From: Isoptericola sediminis
GTDB taxonomy: Bacteria; Actinomycetota; Actinomycetes; Actinomycetales; Cellulomonadaceae
Length of the DNA: 64,000 bases
Direction of reading: 5' to 3'
Assembly: GCF_013085345.1 (NCBI RefSeq)
Contig: NZ_JABFAJ010000015.1
Span: 1-64,000 of the forward strand
Made by a program: the position numbers and the translations under genes. This document shows, one piece after another, positions 26,915-36,636 of this stretch; the stretch's first letter is position 1; every line of letters starts with the position of its first letter. Under the pieces are notes generated by a model. The model saw only the letters and a list, made by a program, of their open reading frames with translations, searched no databases and was not told the DNA's origin.

Positions 26915-26941
26915 TTAGCACTCTCGACTGTCGAGTGACAG
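26915..26941. promoter_or_regulatory. CIRCE element 2 upstream of groEL
   Basis: TTAGCACTC, nine bases, then GAGTGACAG. The left half is a perfect HrcA half-site and the right half has two or three changes. Its start is 33 nt from element 1, about three helical turns, so two HrcA dimers could bind the same face. The groEL start is 128 bases downstream. Confidence 0.85.
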
Positions 26942-27036
26942 CCGACCGGAGTGACCCACTCGGTCCATCGGTGAGGCTCGGTCGCGTGCGTGATGTGAAC
27001 GCACGCGGACGGGTCGTCCGTCGCGGGCACCGCTAG

Positions 27037-28701
<1,665 letters not shown>

Positions 28702-28714
28702 TCCCTGCGCGTCC

Positions 28715-28789
28715 GGCGCGGTCCTGACCGCGCCTCGCTGCGAACGACGGCGGCCGGTCACCTCTGCGGAGGTGGCCGGCCGCCGTCGT
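28715..28789 (+). terminator. Double-hairpin terminator of groEL
   Basis: The first hairpin is GGCGCGGTC-ct-GACCGCGCC (28715-28734). The second is a 21-bp stem with a single G-U pair and loop TGCG (28744-28764 with 28769-28789). Palindrome copy 3 follows directly, so three stem structures are stacked after this highly expressed gene. Confidence 0.8.
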
Positions 28790-28790
28790 G

Positions 28791-28860
28791 CGTCGTTGTG
28801 GGCATGAAATCTGCACCTGACCGGCGGTCTGCACCCGCAGATTTCATGCCCACAACGACG
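28791..28860. repeat. Dispersed palindrome, copy 3
   Basis: A perfect 24-bp inverted repeat pairs 28791-28814 with 28837-28860, with a 22-nt loop unrelated to the loop of copy 1. It lies between convergent groEL and the WXG100 gene. Confidence 0.9.
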
Positions 28861-28867
28861 GGTGGGG

Positions 28868-29158
28868 TCAGCGGGTGGCGAAGAGCCGAGTGGCCTGGTT
28901 CTCCGCGTCGGAGTACGTCTGGGACGCCGACTGCAGCGCCGCGGTGACGGAGTCCAGTGCGGCCTCGACCTGGGTCTGGGCGGACTGCCACTGCGTCATC
29001 ACCCCGGCGAACGACGTCGCCGCGCTGCCGTGCCAGCTCGCCTGCAGGTCCTGCAGGTGCCGCATCAGGGCGCCGACCTCGGCGCGGATCGCCCCGACGG
29101 ACCCGTTCACCGCCGCTCCGGCCTGTGCCACCCGATCGCTGTCGACCTCGTATCGCAC
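28868..29158 (-). CDS. WXG100-family protein (ESX/type VII secretion substrate type)
   Basis: The 96-residue helical hairpin protein has the defining W42-H-G44 turn in LQASWHGSAATSF and, in the second helix, a C-terminal Y82-S-D-A-E86, which matches the YxxxD/E secretion signal. Such proteins form dimers and are exported by EccC-type ATPases. No EccC, EccB or partner WXG100 gene is nearby, so it is an orphan substrate. GTG 29158 has GAAGGAG six bases upstream. A minus-strand TAGCGT box (29205-29210) gives a leader of about 45 nt. Its stop codon abuts palindrome copy 3. Confidence 0.85.
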   Translation of the reverse strand: MRYEVDSDRVAQAGAAVNGSVGAIRAEVGALMRHLQDLQASWHGSAATSFAGVMTQWQSAQTQVEAALDSVTAALQSASQTYSDAENQATRLFATR

Positions 29159-29262
29159 GTGCTGCTCCTTCGTCGTGGGTCCCGGGAGGGCCGGGCTGGC
29201 CACGACGCTAGGCGTGCGGGTGCGCGGCAGGCCGCCGTCGTCCACAGGGTGTGGACGAGCGG

Positions 29263-29342
29263 CTGACCCGCGCAGGACCGCCCTGACTCGCGGAGGACGG
29301 TCCTGACCCGCGCGGGATCGTCCTGACTCGCGGGAGCTGTGC
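29263..29342 (-). repeat. 20-nt-period repeat array C, one orientation
   Basis: Four units with CTGAC at 29263, 29283, 29303 and 29323 are exactly 20 bases apart. Read on the minus strand they have the core CGCGRGTCAGGRC. The array directly follows the stop codon of the minus-strand HD-domain gene and is in sense with it. The next gene is transcribed the same way, so no reversed half is present. Confidence 0.88.
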
Positions 29343-29355
29343 GTGCGCCGGGCGG

Positions 29356-30084
29356 CTACTGACGGGCGGGGCCGGCCGGGGTCTGCGCCTCGAGCCGACG
29401 ACGCTCCTTGACCAGTCGGTGCATCTCGGCGTCCAGGTTCTGCCGCGCCGGCTCCTCCCAGGTGAGGCCGAGCGGGCTGACGTAGAGCTGGGGCCGTCCG
29501 AGGAGCTTGGAGATCACCTTGATGCGGGCGTCGAGGTAGTCCGGCAGCGGGATGTGCGCGTACTCGGCGCGGATCGCGGCGACGTACTCCTTGTAGCGCT
29601 GCGGCTCGGCGGCGAGCATGCCGAGGTCGGCGTCGTTGAGGACCGCCGAGTCGAAGTCGCCGGGCAGGGCCTTGTGCCGCGCCATGGACTCGACGAGCTC
29701 GGCGACACGGTCGGCCCGCCGCGCGGCCACCCCGAGCCCGACGAGCTGCTCGCGCGCCAGATCGGCGCTCAGGGTGGTCTGCTCACCGCCCCGCGTGGCG
29801 TACGCGACCTTGCGGTCGGCGTCGAAGACGGCGCCGTGGTACCAGGCGGCCAGCCGGACCAGGTCGGGCTCGTGCGTCTCGTGCGCGAGCTCGTCGACGC
29901 GGTGCAGGACCGCGGCCAGGTGACGCAGGTTGTGGAAGTGCCGGTCCGTCTCCGACCACCGGTCGATGAGCTCGGACCCGACCGCGCGGATCTCTTCCTC
30001 CGTGGCGGTGGCGCCGGCGCCGTGACACGTGCGGACGAACGCGGAGAGGAACCACTGTGGTGCGTCGGCGTGGAGCACGCCCAT
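29356..30084 (-). CDS. HD-domain predicted metal-dependent phosphohydrolase
   Basis: The 242-residue soluble protein has the HD-type metal pattern: HFHNLRHL with paired His, then AAWYHGAVFDAD, a His plus Asp combination, then NDADLGMLA. Such proteins hydrolyse phosphate esters, often of nucleotides; the substrate is unknown. ATG 30084 is chosen, with GAAGG about ten bases upstream; the TTG three codons earlier touches that site. A minus-strand TAGACG box lies at about 30101-30106. The C-terminal 40 residues are basic and helical. The gene is followed by array C. Confidence 0.8.
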   Translation of the reverse strand: MGVLHADAPQWFLSAFVRTCHGAGATATEEEIRAVGSELIDRWSETDRHFHNLRHLAAVLHRVDELAHETHEPDLVRLAAWYHGAVFDADRKVAYATRGGEQTTLSADLAREQLVGLGVAARRADRVAELVESMARHKALPGDFDSAVLNDADLGMLAAEPQRYKEYVAAIRAEYAHIPLPDYLDARIKVISKLLGRPQLYVSPLGLTWEEPARQNLDAEMHRLVKERRRLEAQTPAGPARQ

Positions 30085-30188
30085 CGCTATCAAGACCTTC
30101 GTCTAGGGGCCGGATGCTGTGACCAGCCGTAGTTCCAGATTACGCCGCCCCAGCGACGTTGCTGCGCAGGCGAACCGGAACCAGGCCG

Positions 30189-31730
30189 TCACGCATCGTA
30201 GTCCCCGGGGAGCGGAAGGTGAACTCGCACCGTCAGACCACCGCCGGGTGTCTCGTGCACCGAGGACCGGCCGCCGTGGGCGCTCAGGATCGCGGCCACG
30301 ATCGCGAGCCCCAGACCCGAGCCCCCGGACTCGCGGTTGCGGGAGGAGTCCGCGCGGTAGAAGCGCTCGAAGATCTTGTCCGCCTGGTCCTTCGAGACGC
30401 CGGGGCCGTGGTCGCGCACCTCGACGACGGCGTCACCCTCGGGTGTCGTGCCCAGGGCCAGCTCCGCCGGGGAGCCCACCGGCGTGTGCCGTGCGACGTT
30501 GCCCACGAGGTTCGTCAGCACCTGCCGCAACCGGTCCGTGTCGCCCGTCACGCGGAGCGACGACGGTGCCGCCTCGCCAGGACCCAGCCCGGTCACGGTG
30601 ACCACACGCTCCGGGTCCAGGGCGTGCAGGTCCTGGGCGGTGTCGCGGGCCAGCGCGACCAGGTCCACCGACTCCTGGCGCAGGGGCCGGCGCTCGTCCA
30701 GGCGGGCGAGCACCAGCAGGTCGTTGACGAGGGACCCCATGCGCCGCGCGGAGTCCTCGATGCGCCCCATGGTGTCCTCGACCTTGTCCGGGCTGTCGAG
30801 GGCACCCATCCGGTACAGCTCCCCGTAGCCCTTGACCGTGGCCAGCGGCGTGCGCAGCTCGTGGCTGGCGTCCGAGACGAAGCGACGCATCCGCTGCTCG
30901 GAGGCCTCCTGGGCGGCGAACGCGGCCTCGACCTGGGTGAGCATCGCGTTCAGCGAGTGGGACAGGGAGCCGACCTCGGTGCTGGCGGGCTGGTCCTCGG
31001 GCACGCGGCGGGACAGGTCGCCGTCGGCGATCGCCGCGGCCGTGGACTCGATGCGACGCAGGGGCCGGAAGGAACGGCGCACCAGCCAGAACGCCAGGGC
31101 GCCCCCGAGCACCACGATGCCCAGACCGATCCAGAGCAACGCCTTGCCCAGGTACTCGCTCGTCTCCTCGACGTTCGACAGCGGCAGCGCGACGTAGGCG
31201 GCGCCCTCGACCTCGGCGCCGCGGAACGGGCTGCAGGGGATGGAGACCACCCGCCACTGCGACGGGTCGCTGCCACCCGTGGAGTCCACGGTGAAGGGGT
31301 CGATGCCCCGCGCCACGACGGTCTCGACCGACTCGTCGGGGATCTGCGGCTCGCCGAACCGGTCCAGGGTCTGCGTCCAGCCCACCGGGCCGCCGTCGAG
31401 CCCGTTGCAGCTGTGCAGCGTCACCGCGTAGTCGCTCGGGATGCGTTGGGTCGTCTCACCGGGGTTGAGCGTCGTCAGGCGTGCCACGCCCTGGGCCGAC
31501 TGCGTGAGCTGCTCGTCCAGCTCGTCGATCAGGTAGTTCGACACGACGGTCCGCGCCGTCAGTCCCGCCAGCACGAGACCGGCGCCGAGCAGCAGCACGG
31601 TGATCGCCACCAGGCGGACACGCAGGGGCGTGCGGGCGAGCCAGCCCCACCGGCGCCCGCCGTCGTCGGTGGCGGGAGCCGCGGCGTCCGCCGGGGCACG
31701 GCGCGCGCCGTCGGGGTGCGCGTCCGTCAT
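30189..31730 (-). CDS. Sensor histidine kinase (TcrY/TrcS/CutS-like)
   Basis: The 513-residue membrane kinase has a Pro/Ala-rich cytoplasmic start and transmembrane helix 1 (LVAITVLLLGAGLVLAGL). An extracytoplasmic sensor of about 150 residues contains two Cys (LHSCNGLDGG and VSIPCSPF) that could form a disulfide. Helix 2 (ALLWIGLGIVVLGGALAFWLV) leads to a HAMP domain, then HisKA with SDASHELRTPLATV, then a HATPase domain (NLVGNVARHTP, DHGPGVSKDQ, GGSGLGLAIV). ATG 31730 overlaps the regulator stop codon (ATGA). The stimulus is unknown; two-component pairs of this subtype occur widely in actinobacteria. Confidence 0.9.
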   Translation of the reverse strand: MTDAHPDGARRAPADAAAPATDDGGRRWGWLARTPLRVRLVAITVLLLGAGLVLAGLTARTVVSNYLIDELDEQLTQSAQGVARLTTLNPGETTQRIPSDYAVTLHSCNGLDGGPVGWTQTLDRFGEPQIPDESVETVVARGIDPFTVDSTGGSDPSQWRVVSIPCSPFRGAEVEGAAYVALPLSNVEETSEYLGKALLWIGLGIVVLGGALAFWLVRRSFRPLRRIESTAAAIADGDLSRRVPEDQPASTEVGSLSHSLNAMLTQVEAAFAAQEASEQRMRRFVSDASHELRTPLATVKGYGELYRMGALDSPDKVEDTMGRIEDSARRMGSLVNDLLVLARLDERRPLRQESVDLVALARDTAQDLHALDPERVVTVTGLGPGEAAPSSLRVTGDTDRLRQVLTNLVGNVARHTPVGSPAELALGTTPEGDAVVEVRDHGPGVSKDQADKIFERFYRADSSRNRESGGSGLGLAIVAAILSAHGGRSSVHETPGGGLTVRVHLPLPGDYDA

Positions 31731-32473
31731 CGCGGCGGCGTCCGCAGCAGGTAGCCCACACCTCGCTTGGTGTGGATCAGCGCGGGCAGCTCGACGTCGG
31801 TGCCGTCCGGTCCCGGGACGGTCAGGTGGTCGATCTTGCGTCGCAGGTAGGAGATGTAGGACTCGACGATGTTGGCGTCGCCACCCCAGTCGTACTGCCA
31901 CACGTGGTCGAGGATCTGCGCCTTGGAGAGCACCCGCCCGGCGTTGAGCATCAGGTAGCGCAGCAGCTTGAACTCGGTGGGGGAGAGGTCGACCTCGACG
32001 CCGGCGCGGTGCACCTCGTGGGAGTCCTCGTCGAGCTCGAGGTCGCCGACCCGGAGCACGGCGTCGTCCTCCGGCTCACCGCCCGCCGTGCGCCGCAGCA
32101 CCGCCCGGATCCGCGCCACGACCTCCTCGAGGCTGAACGGCTTGGTCACGTAGTCGTCGCCGCCGACCGTCAGCCCCTGGACCTTGTCCTGCGTGTCGTC
32201 GCGGGCGGTCAGGAACAGCACGGGGGTGTGCCGGCCCGTGGCGCGCATGCGTCGGGTGACGGTGAAGCCGTCCATGTCGGGCAGCATCACGTCGAGCACC
32301 ACGAGGTCCGGCTGCGTGTCCGACACCAGCTGCAGGGCGCTCGCGCCGTCGGCGGCCGCATGCACCTCGAAGCCCGCGAAACGCAGGGAGGTGGACAGCA
32401 GCTCGCGGATGTTGGGCTCGTCGTCGACGACGACGAGCCGTGCCTCGGGGGCGTCGGCGTCGGTGGTAGCCAT
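31727..32473 (-). CDS. OmpR-family response regulator, partner of the adjacent kinase
   Basis: The 248-residue regulator has a receiver domain with VVVDDE, phospho-acceptor Asp in LVVLDVMLPDMDGF and Lys in VTKPFSLEE. A winged-helix effector domain follows (LSPTEFKLLRYLMLNAGRVLSKAQILDHVW, then YLRRKID and KRGVGYLLRTP). ATG 32473 is chosen because the receiver begins 12 residues later; a GTG three bases upstream is also possible. The stop overlaps the kinase start. It is divergent from a membrane-protein gene 131 bases away, which could be one of its targets; this is a guess from layout. Confidence 0.9.
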   Translation of the reverse strand: MATTDADAPEARLVVVDDEPNIRELLSTSLRFAGFEVHAAADGASALQLVSDTQPDLVVLDVMLPDMDGFTVTRRMRATGRHTPVLFLTARDDTQDKVQGLTVGGDDYVTKPFSLEEVVARIRAVLRRTAGGEPEDDAVLRVGDLELDEDSHEVHRAGVEVDLSPTEFKLLRYLMLNAGRVLSKAQILDHVWQYDWGGDANIVESYISYLRRKIDHLTVPGPDGTDVELPALIHTKRGVGYLLRTPPR

Positions 32474-32604
32474 GACTCCAGTGTGCGCCGACTTGCTGGA
32501 CGTTACCTGGACAGGTGCCGTGGACGGCCGACCCGTCCGTCCGGCGGGCCGGGGACGACCTCGGTAGGCTCGGCCCACCAGTCCCGACCAGGGAGGACGT
32601 CCCC

Positions 32605-34020
32605 GTGACGCAGCACTCGACGCCCGAGCAGCCGGTGCGGTCGTCGCGGGCTCCCGTGGTCCGCCGCTGGGTCGCCGGGGCGATGGCCGTGATCACGACG
32701 CTCCTCGTGGTCGCCTCGTCCCTCGTGGTGTGGGCGCACCGCACCGTGCTGGACACCGACCAGTTCATGGACACCGTGGGCCCCGCCCTGGACGACCCGG
32801 CGTTCGCCGACGCGCTCGCGGACCGCGTCTCCGACGAGGTGCTGCTCGCCCTCGACCTGGACTCCCGGGTCTCCGACCGGCTGGCCCAGCTCGACACCGC
32901 CCTCGTGGCGGCGCTGGTGGCGCGGGGCGACCTCGCGCCGGGGCCGCTGCTCGACGCGCTCTCCGGGGACGTCGACCGACCGACCCTCGCGGCGATCACG
33001 CCGCTGATCGTCGAGCCCCTGGAGGAGCGCATCGACGCGGCCGTGGAGCGGGTGGTGACGTCCGACGCCGTCGCGGACCGGGTGCCGGATCTCGTGGAGC
33101 GGGCGCACTCCGGAGTCGTGGCGCTGGCCCGCGCCGACGTCGAGGACCACCCGAACGTCTACCTGACCGACGACGCGGTCATGCTGAACACGCTGCCCCT
33201 CGTCGCCGACGCCGTGCGTGAGTCGCTCGGTGGTCTGGAGGACGTGCTCGGCGACGTCACGCTCCCGGACGCCGTCTCCGAGAGGGCGCCGGAGGCTCGC
33301 GCCCAGCTCTCCGAGGCCCTCGGGGTGGAGCTGCCGGAGGGTATCGGCCAGGTGCAGCTCATGGACCGTGCGACCTTCGACGGGCTCCAGGACGCCGTGA
33401 CGACGGCGGACCGGGTCGGGTGGCTGCTGGTCGTGCTGACGCTCGTCGCCGTCGTGGCCACCCTGTGGATCTCGCCCGACCGACGCCGGGGAGCCGTCCA
33501 GCTCGGCATCGGCGTGCTCGTCGGCGTGGTGATCGTGACCGCGCTGATCTCCCGGCTGCGCGGCGTCGTGGTGGACGTGGCGCGGACGCCCGACGGCGAG
33601 CGTGTCGCGACCGTGCTGTTCGAGTCCGTGGCCGGCGAGGTCCACGAGATCCTCTGGCTCGTCGCCGTCGTCGCCGCCGTGACGGTGGTCGTCGGCGCGC
33701 TGCTGGGCCGGCCGCGGTGGTTGGTGGACGCCGGACGTCGGTGGCCGTGGGTCGCCACGGTCACGGGCCAGGACGGCCGCCTGGGCCGGTGGGTCGCCGC
33801 GCACGCGGACGTGCTGCGCGTCGCCGTGCTGGCCGTGGCGGTGCTGGTCGTCGTGGCGACCGGGTTCCTGTGGGTGGTCATGGTGCTGACGGTCCTGCTG
33901 GCGGCCGCGGCGCTGTGGGCGATCACGGTCACGCGGCGGTCCGCCGGCCTGCCGGGAGAGCGACGCGGCAGCGAGCGGCCGCCGGCCGAGCAACCGCCGG
34001 CCGAGCAACCGCGCGCGTGA
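32605..34020 (+). CDS. Membrane protein of unknown function with large extracytoplasmic domain
   Basis: The 471-residue protein has an N-terminal helix (VAGAMAVITTLLVVASSLVVW), then about 225 residues outside the membrane rich in Asp/Val/Leu heptads (helical), then about five further transmembrane segments and a short tail ending with the duplicated motif PPAEQ. The plan of one helix, a long external helical domain and a C-terminal membrane bundle is seen in uncharacterised actinobacterial membrane proteins. I recognise no catalytic motif. GTG 32605 has GGGAGG eight bases upstream. It is divergent from the two-component system. Confidence 0.75.
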   Translation: MTQHSTPEQPVRSSRAPVVRRWVAGAMAVITTLLVVASSLVVWAHRTVLDTDQFMDTVGPALDDPAFADALADRVSDEVLLALDLDSRVSDRLAQLDTALVAALVARGDLAPGPLLDALSGDVDRPTLAAITPLIVEPLEERIDAAVERVVTSDAVADRVPDLVERAHSGVVALARADVEDHPNVYLTDDAVMLNTLPLVADAVRESLGGLEDVLGDVTLPDAVSERAPEARAQLSEALGVELPEGIGQVQLMDRATFDGLQDAVTTADRVGWLLVVLTLVAVVATLWISPDRRRGAVQLGIGVLVGVVIVTALISRLRGVVVDVARTPDGERVATVLFESVAGEVHEILWLVAVVAAVTVVVGALLGRPRWLVDAGRRWPWVATVTGQDGRLGRWVAAHADVLRVAVLAVAVLVVVATGFLWVVMVLTVLLAAAALWAITVTRRSAGLPGERRGSERPPAEQPPAEQPRA

Positions 34021-34040
34021 CGCCCGCCCGGCCGGGACCG

Positions 34041-34643
34041 TCAGAGGAAGCGCAGCGGGTCGAACTCCTCGATCGGGATGATCCGCACGCGCGGCAGGGG
34101 GCTCGTGAACGCGTTGGCGTCGCCCTCCAGGTCGAAGATCTCCAGGCCGGACTCGGACAGCCCGGCGAGCTGCATGTTGACGAACTCGCGGAACGCCAGC
34201 AGGCCGACGCGGCGGTCCTGACCCAGCAGCCGCTCGACCTGCGGCAGGAAGTCGCCGTCGTGGCTGGCGAGCAGCACGTCGGCGTCGCGGTCGGCGATGG
34301 CGTCCAGGGTGCGCTGGATACCGACGTCGACGACCTTCTCGTCACCGCTGGCTGCCAGGGGGATCGGGCGGTAGCCCATCGCCAGCAGCGCCTGGACGAA
34401 CGACATCGGCATCTGGCCGTTCGTGGCGTTGAGGAAGAACAGCGGGACGACGTCCTGGTTCCAGACGCGCTGGGCGAAGCCGGTGATGCGGTCCCAGCGC
34501 GGCCGCTCCTCGGGGTTGGGGCGCCGGTTGAGCACGTTCATGCCGAGGGTGGCGTCGATGTTCTCGCCGTCCACCAGCAGGTAGGTGGTGCGCGCGGTCC
34601 CGCGCGCGGGAACGGTGGTCGGCTCGGAGAAGGGGGAGGCCAT
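34041..34643 (-). CDS. NYN-domain (PIN-like) putative nuclease
   Basis: The 200-residue protein has a NYN domain: YLLVDGENIDATLG with the first Asp of the metal site, EKVVDVGIQRTLDAI with the central Asp, and ADVLLASHDGDFLPQVERLL with the third acidic cluster. NYN proteins are usually RNases of the PIN-like superfamily. The C-terminal part continues the fold and ends in FDPLRFL. ATG 34643 lies six bases after a minus-strand TACGCT box (34650-34655), so the mRNA is probably leaderless. It is convergent with the membrane-protein gene. The RNA target is unknown. Confidence 0.85.
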   Translation of the reverse strand: MASPFSEPTTVPARGTARTTYLLVDGENIDATLGMNVLNRRPNPEERPRWDRITGFAQRVWNQDVVPLFFLNATNGQMPMSFVQALLAMGYRPIPLAASGDEKVVDVGIQRTLDAIADRDADVLLASHDGDFLPQVERLLGQDRRVGLLAFREFVNMQLAGLSESGLEIFDLEGDANAFTSPLPRVRIIPIEEFDPLRFL

Positions 34644-34717
34644 GGGCACAGCGTACGCGGGGGGCCGGTCGATGGGGGGGGTGACCGACGGGGGCGTGCG
34701 GAGTAGTCTCAGCGCTC

Positions 34718-35581
34718 GTGTCCGAGATCGAGTTCTCAGCGGTGCCTCGTGTCACCGTGCTGCAGCACAGTTCCGACGTTCCCGTCGACCGGTTCCGCGG
34801 GCTGCTCGGCGACCTGCGCGTCGTCCGTCTCTTCGACGGCGACCCCGTGCCGACGCTCGACGAGTGCGGCGACGGCCTCGTGGTGCTGGGCGGTCAGATG
34901 AACGCCTACGCCGACGACGCCGCGCCGTGGCTCCCCGCGGTCCGGTCCCTGCTGGCCGACGCCGTCGCCGCCGACCTGCCCACGCTGGCCGTCTGCCTCG
35001 GCGCCCAGATGCTGGCGGTCGCCGGCGGGGGCACCGTGGCCGTGGGCGCCCCGCCCGGTCGCGAGGCCGGTGTCCTGCCGGTGTACTGGCGGGCCGAGGC
35101 GCTCGAGGACCCGGTGCTCGCCCCGCTCGCCCGGGCGGCGGGTGCCGAGACCGCGGAGGACCTCGACGGCCGGGGCGTCGCGACCTCGTTCGTGCAGATG
35201 CACGCCGACGCCGTCATCGAGCCGCCGGAGGGCGCGCAGTGGCTGGCGTGGTCCGAGATGTACCCCTACCAGGCGTTCCGCTGGGGGTCCGCGCTCGGGG
35301 TGCAGTTCCACCCGGAGGCGGGGCCGACGACGGCGGTCCGCTGGGCGCTCGGGTACACCGAGGTGGAGACCGCCGCCGTGCACGCGTGCGCGGTCGAGCA
35401 CGACGACGAGCTGCGCCGGTCCGGCGAGCTGCTCGCCGGCGCGTTCCTCGACCACGTGCGCGCCGCGGTCGTCGCCCGTCGGCAGCGGGAGGAGGCCGCC
35501 GTCGTCGCCGCCGGCCCGGACGAGCAGGAGGTCGACGGCGCCGCGGAGCTGCCGGAGTCCGTCGAGGCACCCGCGGCCTGA
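34718..35581 (+). CDS. Class I glutamine amidotransferase-like protein
   Basis: The 287-residue protein has a type 1 amidotransferase fold. The nucleophile elbow is AVCLGAQMLAVAGGG with the catalytic Cys, and the later FHPEAGPTTAVRWA holds the catalytic His and a probable Glu. It resembles stand-alone GMP-synthase-like glutaminase domains rather than a subunit of a known synthase. The last 50 residues are Glu/Ala-rich and probably disordered. The GTG start lies eight bases after a TAGTCT -10 box, so the transcript is probably leaderless. The stop codon is followed by array B of the 20-nt repeat. The amide acceptor is unknown. Confidence 0.87.
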   Translation: MSEIEFSAVPRVTVLQHSSDVPVDRFRGLLGDLRVVRLFDGDPVPTLDECGDGLVVLGGQMNAYADDAAPWLPAVRSLLADAVAADLPTLAVCLGAQMLAVAGGGTVAVGAPPGREAGVLPVYWRAEALEDPVLAPLARAAGAETAEDLDGRGVATSFVQMHADAVIEPPEGAQWLAWSEMYPYQAFRWGSALGVQFHPEAGPTTAVRWALGYTEVETAAVHACAVEHDDELRRSGELLAGAFLDHVRAAVVARRQREEAAVVAAGPDEQEVDGAAELPESVEAPAA

Positions 35582-35595
35582 ACGCACCGCCGCGC

Positions 35596-35812
35596 TGCGA
35601 GTCAGGGCTCGGCCCGCGAGTCAGGGCCTCTGCCCGCGGGTCAGGGCGGCGGGCCGCGAGTCAGGGCTCGGCCCGCGGGTCAGGGCTCGGCCCGCGAGTC
35701 CGGCTCGGGTGTGACCGGTCGGCTTCCTGACCCGTCGCACCCGAGCCCTGACTCGGCCGGAGCTGTCCTGACTCGGCCGGCGCGGTTCTGACTCGGCCGG
35801 AGTTGACCTGCG
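35596..35812. repeat. 20-nt-period repeat array B, strand-switching, between convergent genes
   Basis: Six forward units have GTC of the core GCGRGTCAGGGC at 35601, 35620, 35640, 35660, 35679 and 35698 (the last reads GTCCG). Reverse units have CTGAC at 35727, 35748, 35768 and 35788, plus a weak one at 35808. Forward units follow the + strand amidotransferase stop; reverse units follow the stop of the minus-strand pspA gene. The period is 19-21 bases. The second half of the unit differs from that of array A (mostly CTCGGCCC). Confidence 0.88.
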
Positions 35813-35819
35813 CCGGCGG

Positions 35820-36560
35820 TCAGGACTCGATCTGGCCCGGCTGCGGCGACCCGGACTTGAGCGCCGCGAGACGGGCCTCCAGCTCCAGGTCCTCCATCGA
35901 GCCCTCCAGCTCGGCGAACTGCGAGTCCAGCGACGACGCCGCGATCTCCGCCTGGCCCATCGCGTGCGCCTCCTCGCGCCGCACGGCCTCCTCGAACCGG
36001 TTCAGCTCGCTAGTGGGGTCCATGACGTTGATCGAGCTGATCGCGCCCTGGACCGTCTGCTGGGCCTCGGCGGCCTTCTGGCGGGCCACGAGCTGGTCGC
36101 GCTTGGACTTGAGGTCGACGAGCTTGTCCTTCATCTGCGCCAGCCCGGTCTTCAGCTTCTCGACCGTGACCCGCTGCTGCTCGATCATCGGCTGGGCGGT
36201 CGTGACCTCGTTCTCGGCGTCGAGCTGCTTGCGCAGCGCCACCTTGGCGAGCTGGTCGAACTTGTCGGCGTTGGCCGCGTCGCCGGCTGCGCGACGCTCG
36301 TCCGCCTTACGGGAGGCCGCCAGCGCCTTGGCGCCCCACTCCTGCACGGACTGCACGTCCTCGTGGTAGTCCTGCTCGGCCATGCGCAGGTTGCCGATGG
36401 TCTGCGCGATCGCCTGCTCGGCCTCGGCGATGTTGTTCGTGTAGTCGCGGATGAGCTGGTCGAGCATCTTCTGCGGATCCTCGGCGCGGTCGAGCAGCGC
36501 GTTGATGTTCGCCTTCGCGAGCTGGCCGATCCGGCCGAGGATGCTCTGCTTCTGGTTCAT
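35820..36560 (-). CDS. pspA: PspA/IM30-family membrane-stress protein
   Basis: The 246-residue protein is almost wholly coiled-coil helix. The N-terminal amphipathic segment MNQKQSILGRIGQLAKANINALLDRAEDPQKMLDQLIRDY is diagnostic of PspA/Vipp1/IM30, ESCRT-III-like proteins that bind and stabilise stressed membranes. ATG 36560 has AAAGG about eight bases upstream. It lies 76 bases downstream of the TPM-domain gene on the same strand and is probably cotranscribed. The stop codon is followed by the reverse half of array B. Confidence 0.93.
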   Translation of the reverse strand: MNQKQSILGRIGQLAKANINALLDRAEDPQKMLDQLIRDYTNNIAEAEQAIAQTIGNLRMAEQDYHEDVQSVQEWGAKALAASRKADERRAAGDAANADKFDQLAKVALRKQLDAENEVTTAQPMIEQQRVTVEKLKTGLAQMKDKLVDLKSKRDQLVARQKAAEAQQTVQGAISSINVMDPTSELNRFEEAVRREEAHAMGQAEIAASSLDSQFAELEGSMEDLELEARLAALKSGSPQPGQIES

Positions 36561-36636
36561 GAGGTGCCTTTCTGGTGCCAGGTTGCCCGTCACTAGGTCC
36601 GACGACGGTGGAGGCCGCGGGGTTCCCGCCGGCGGG

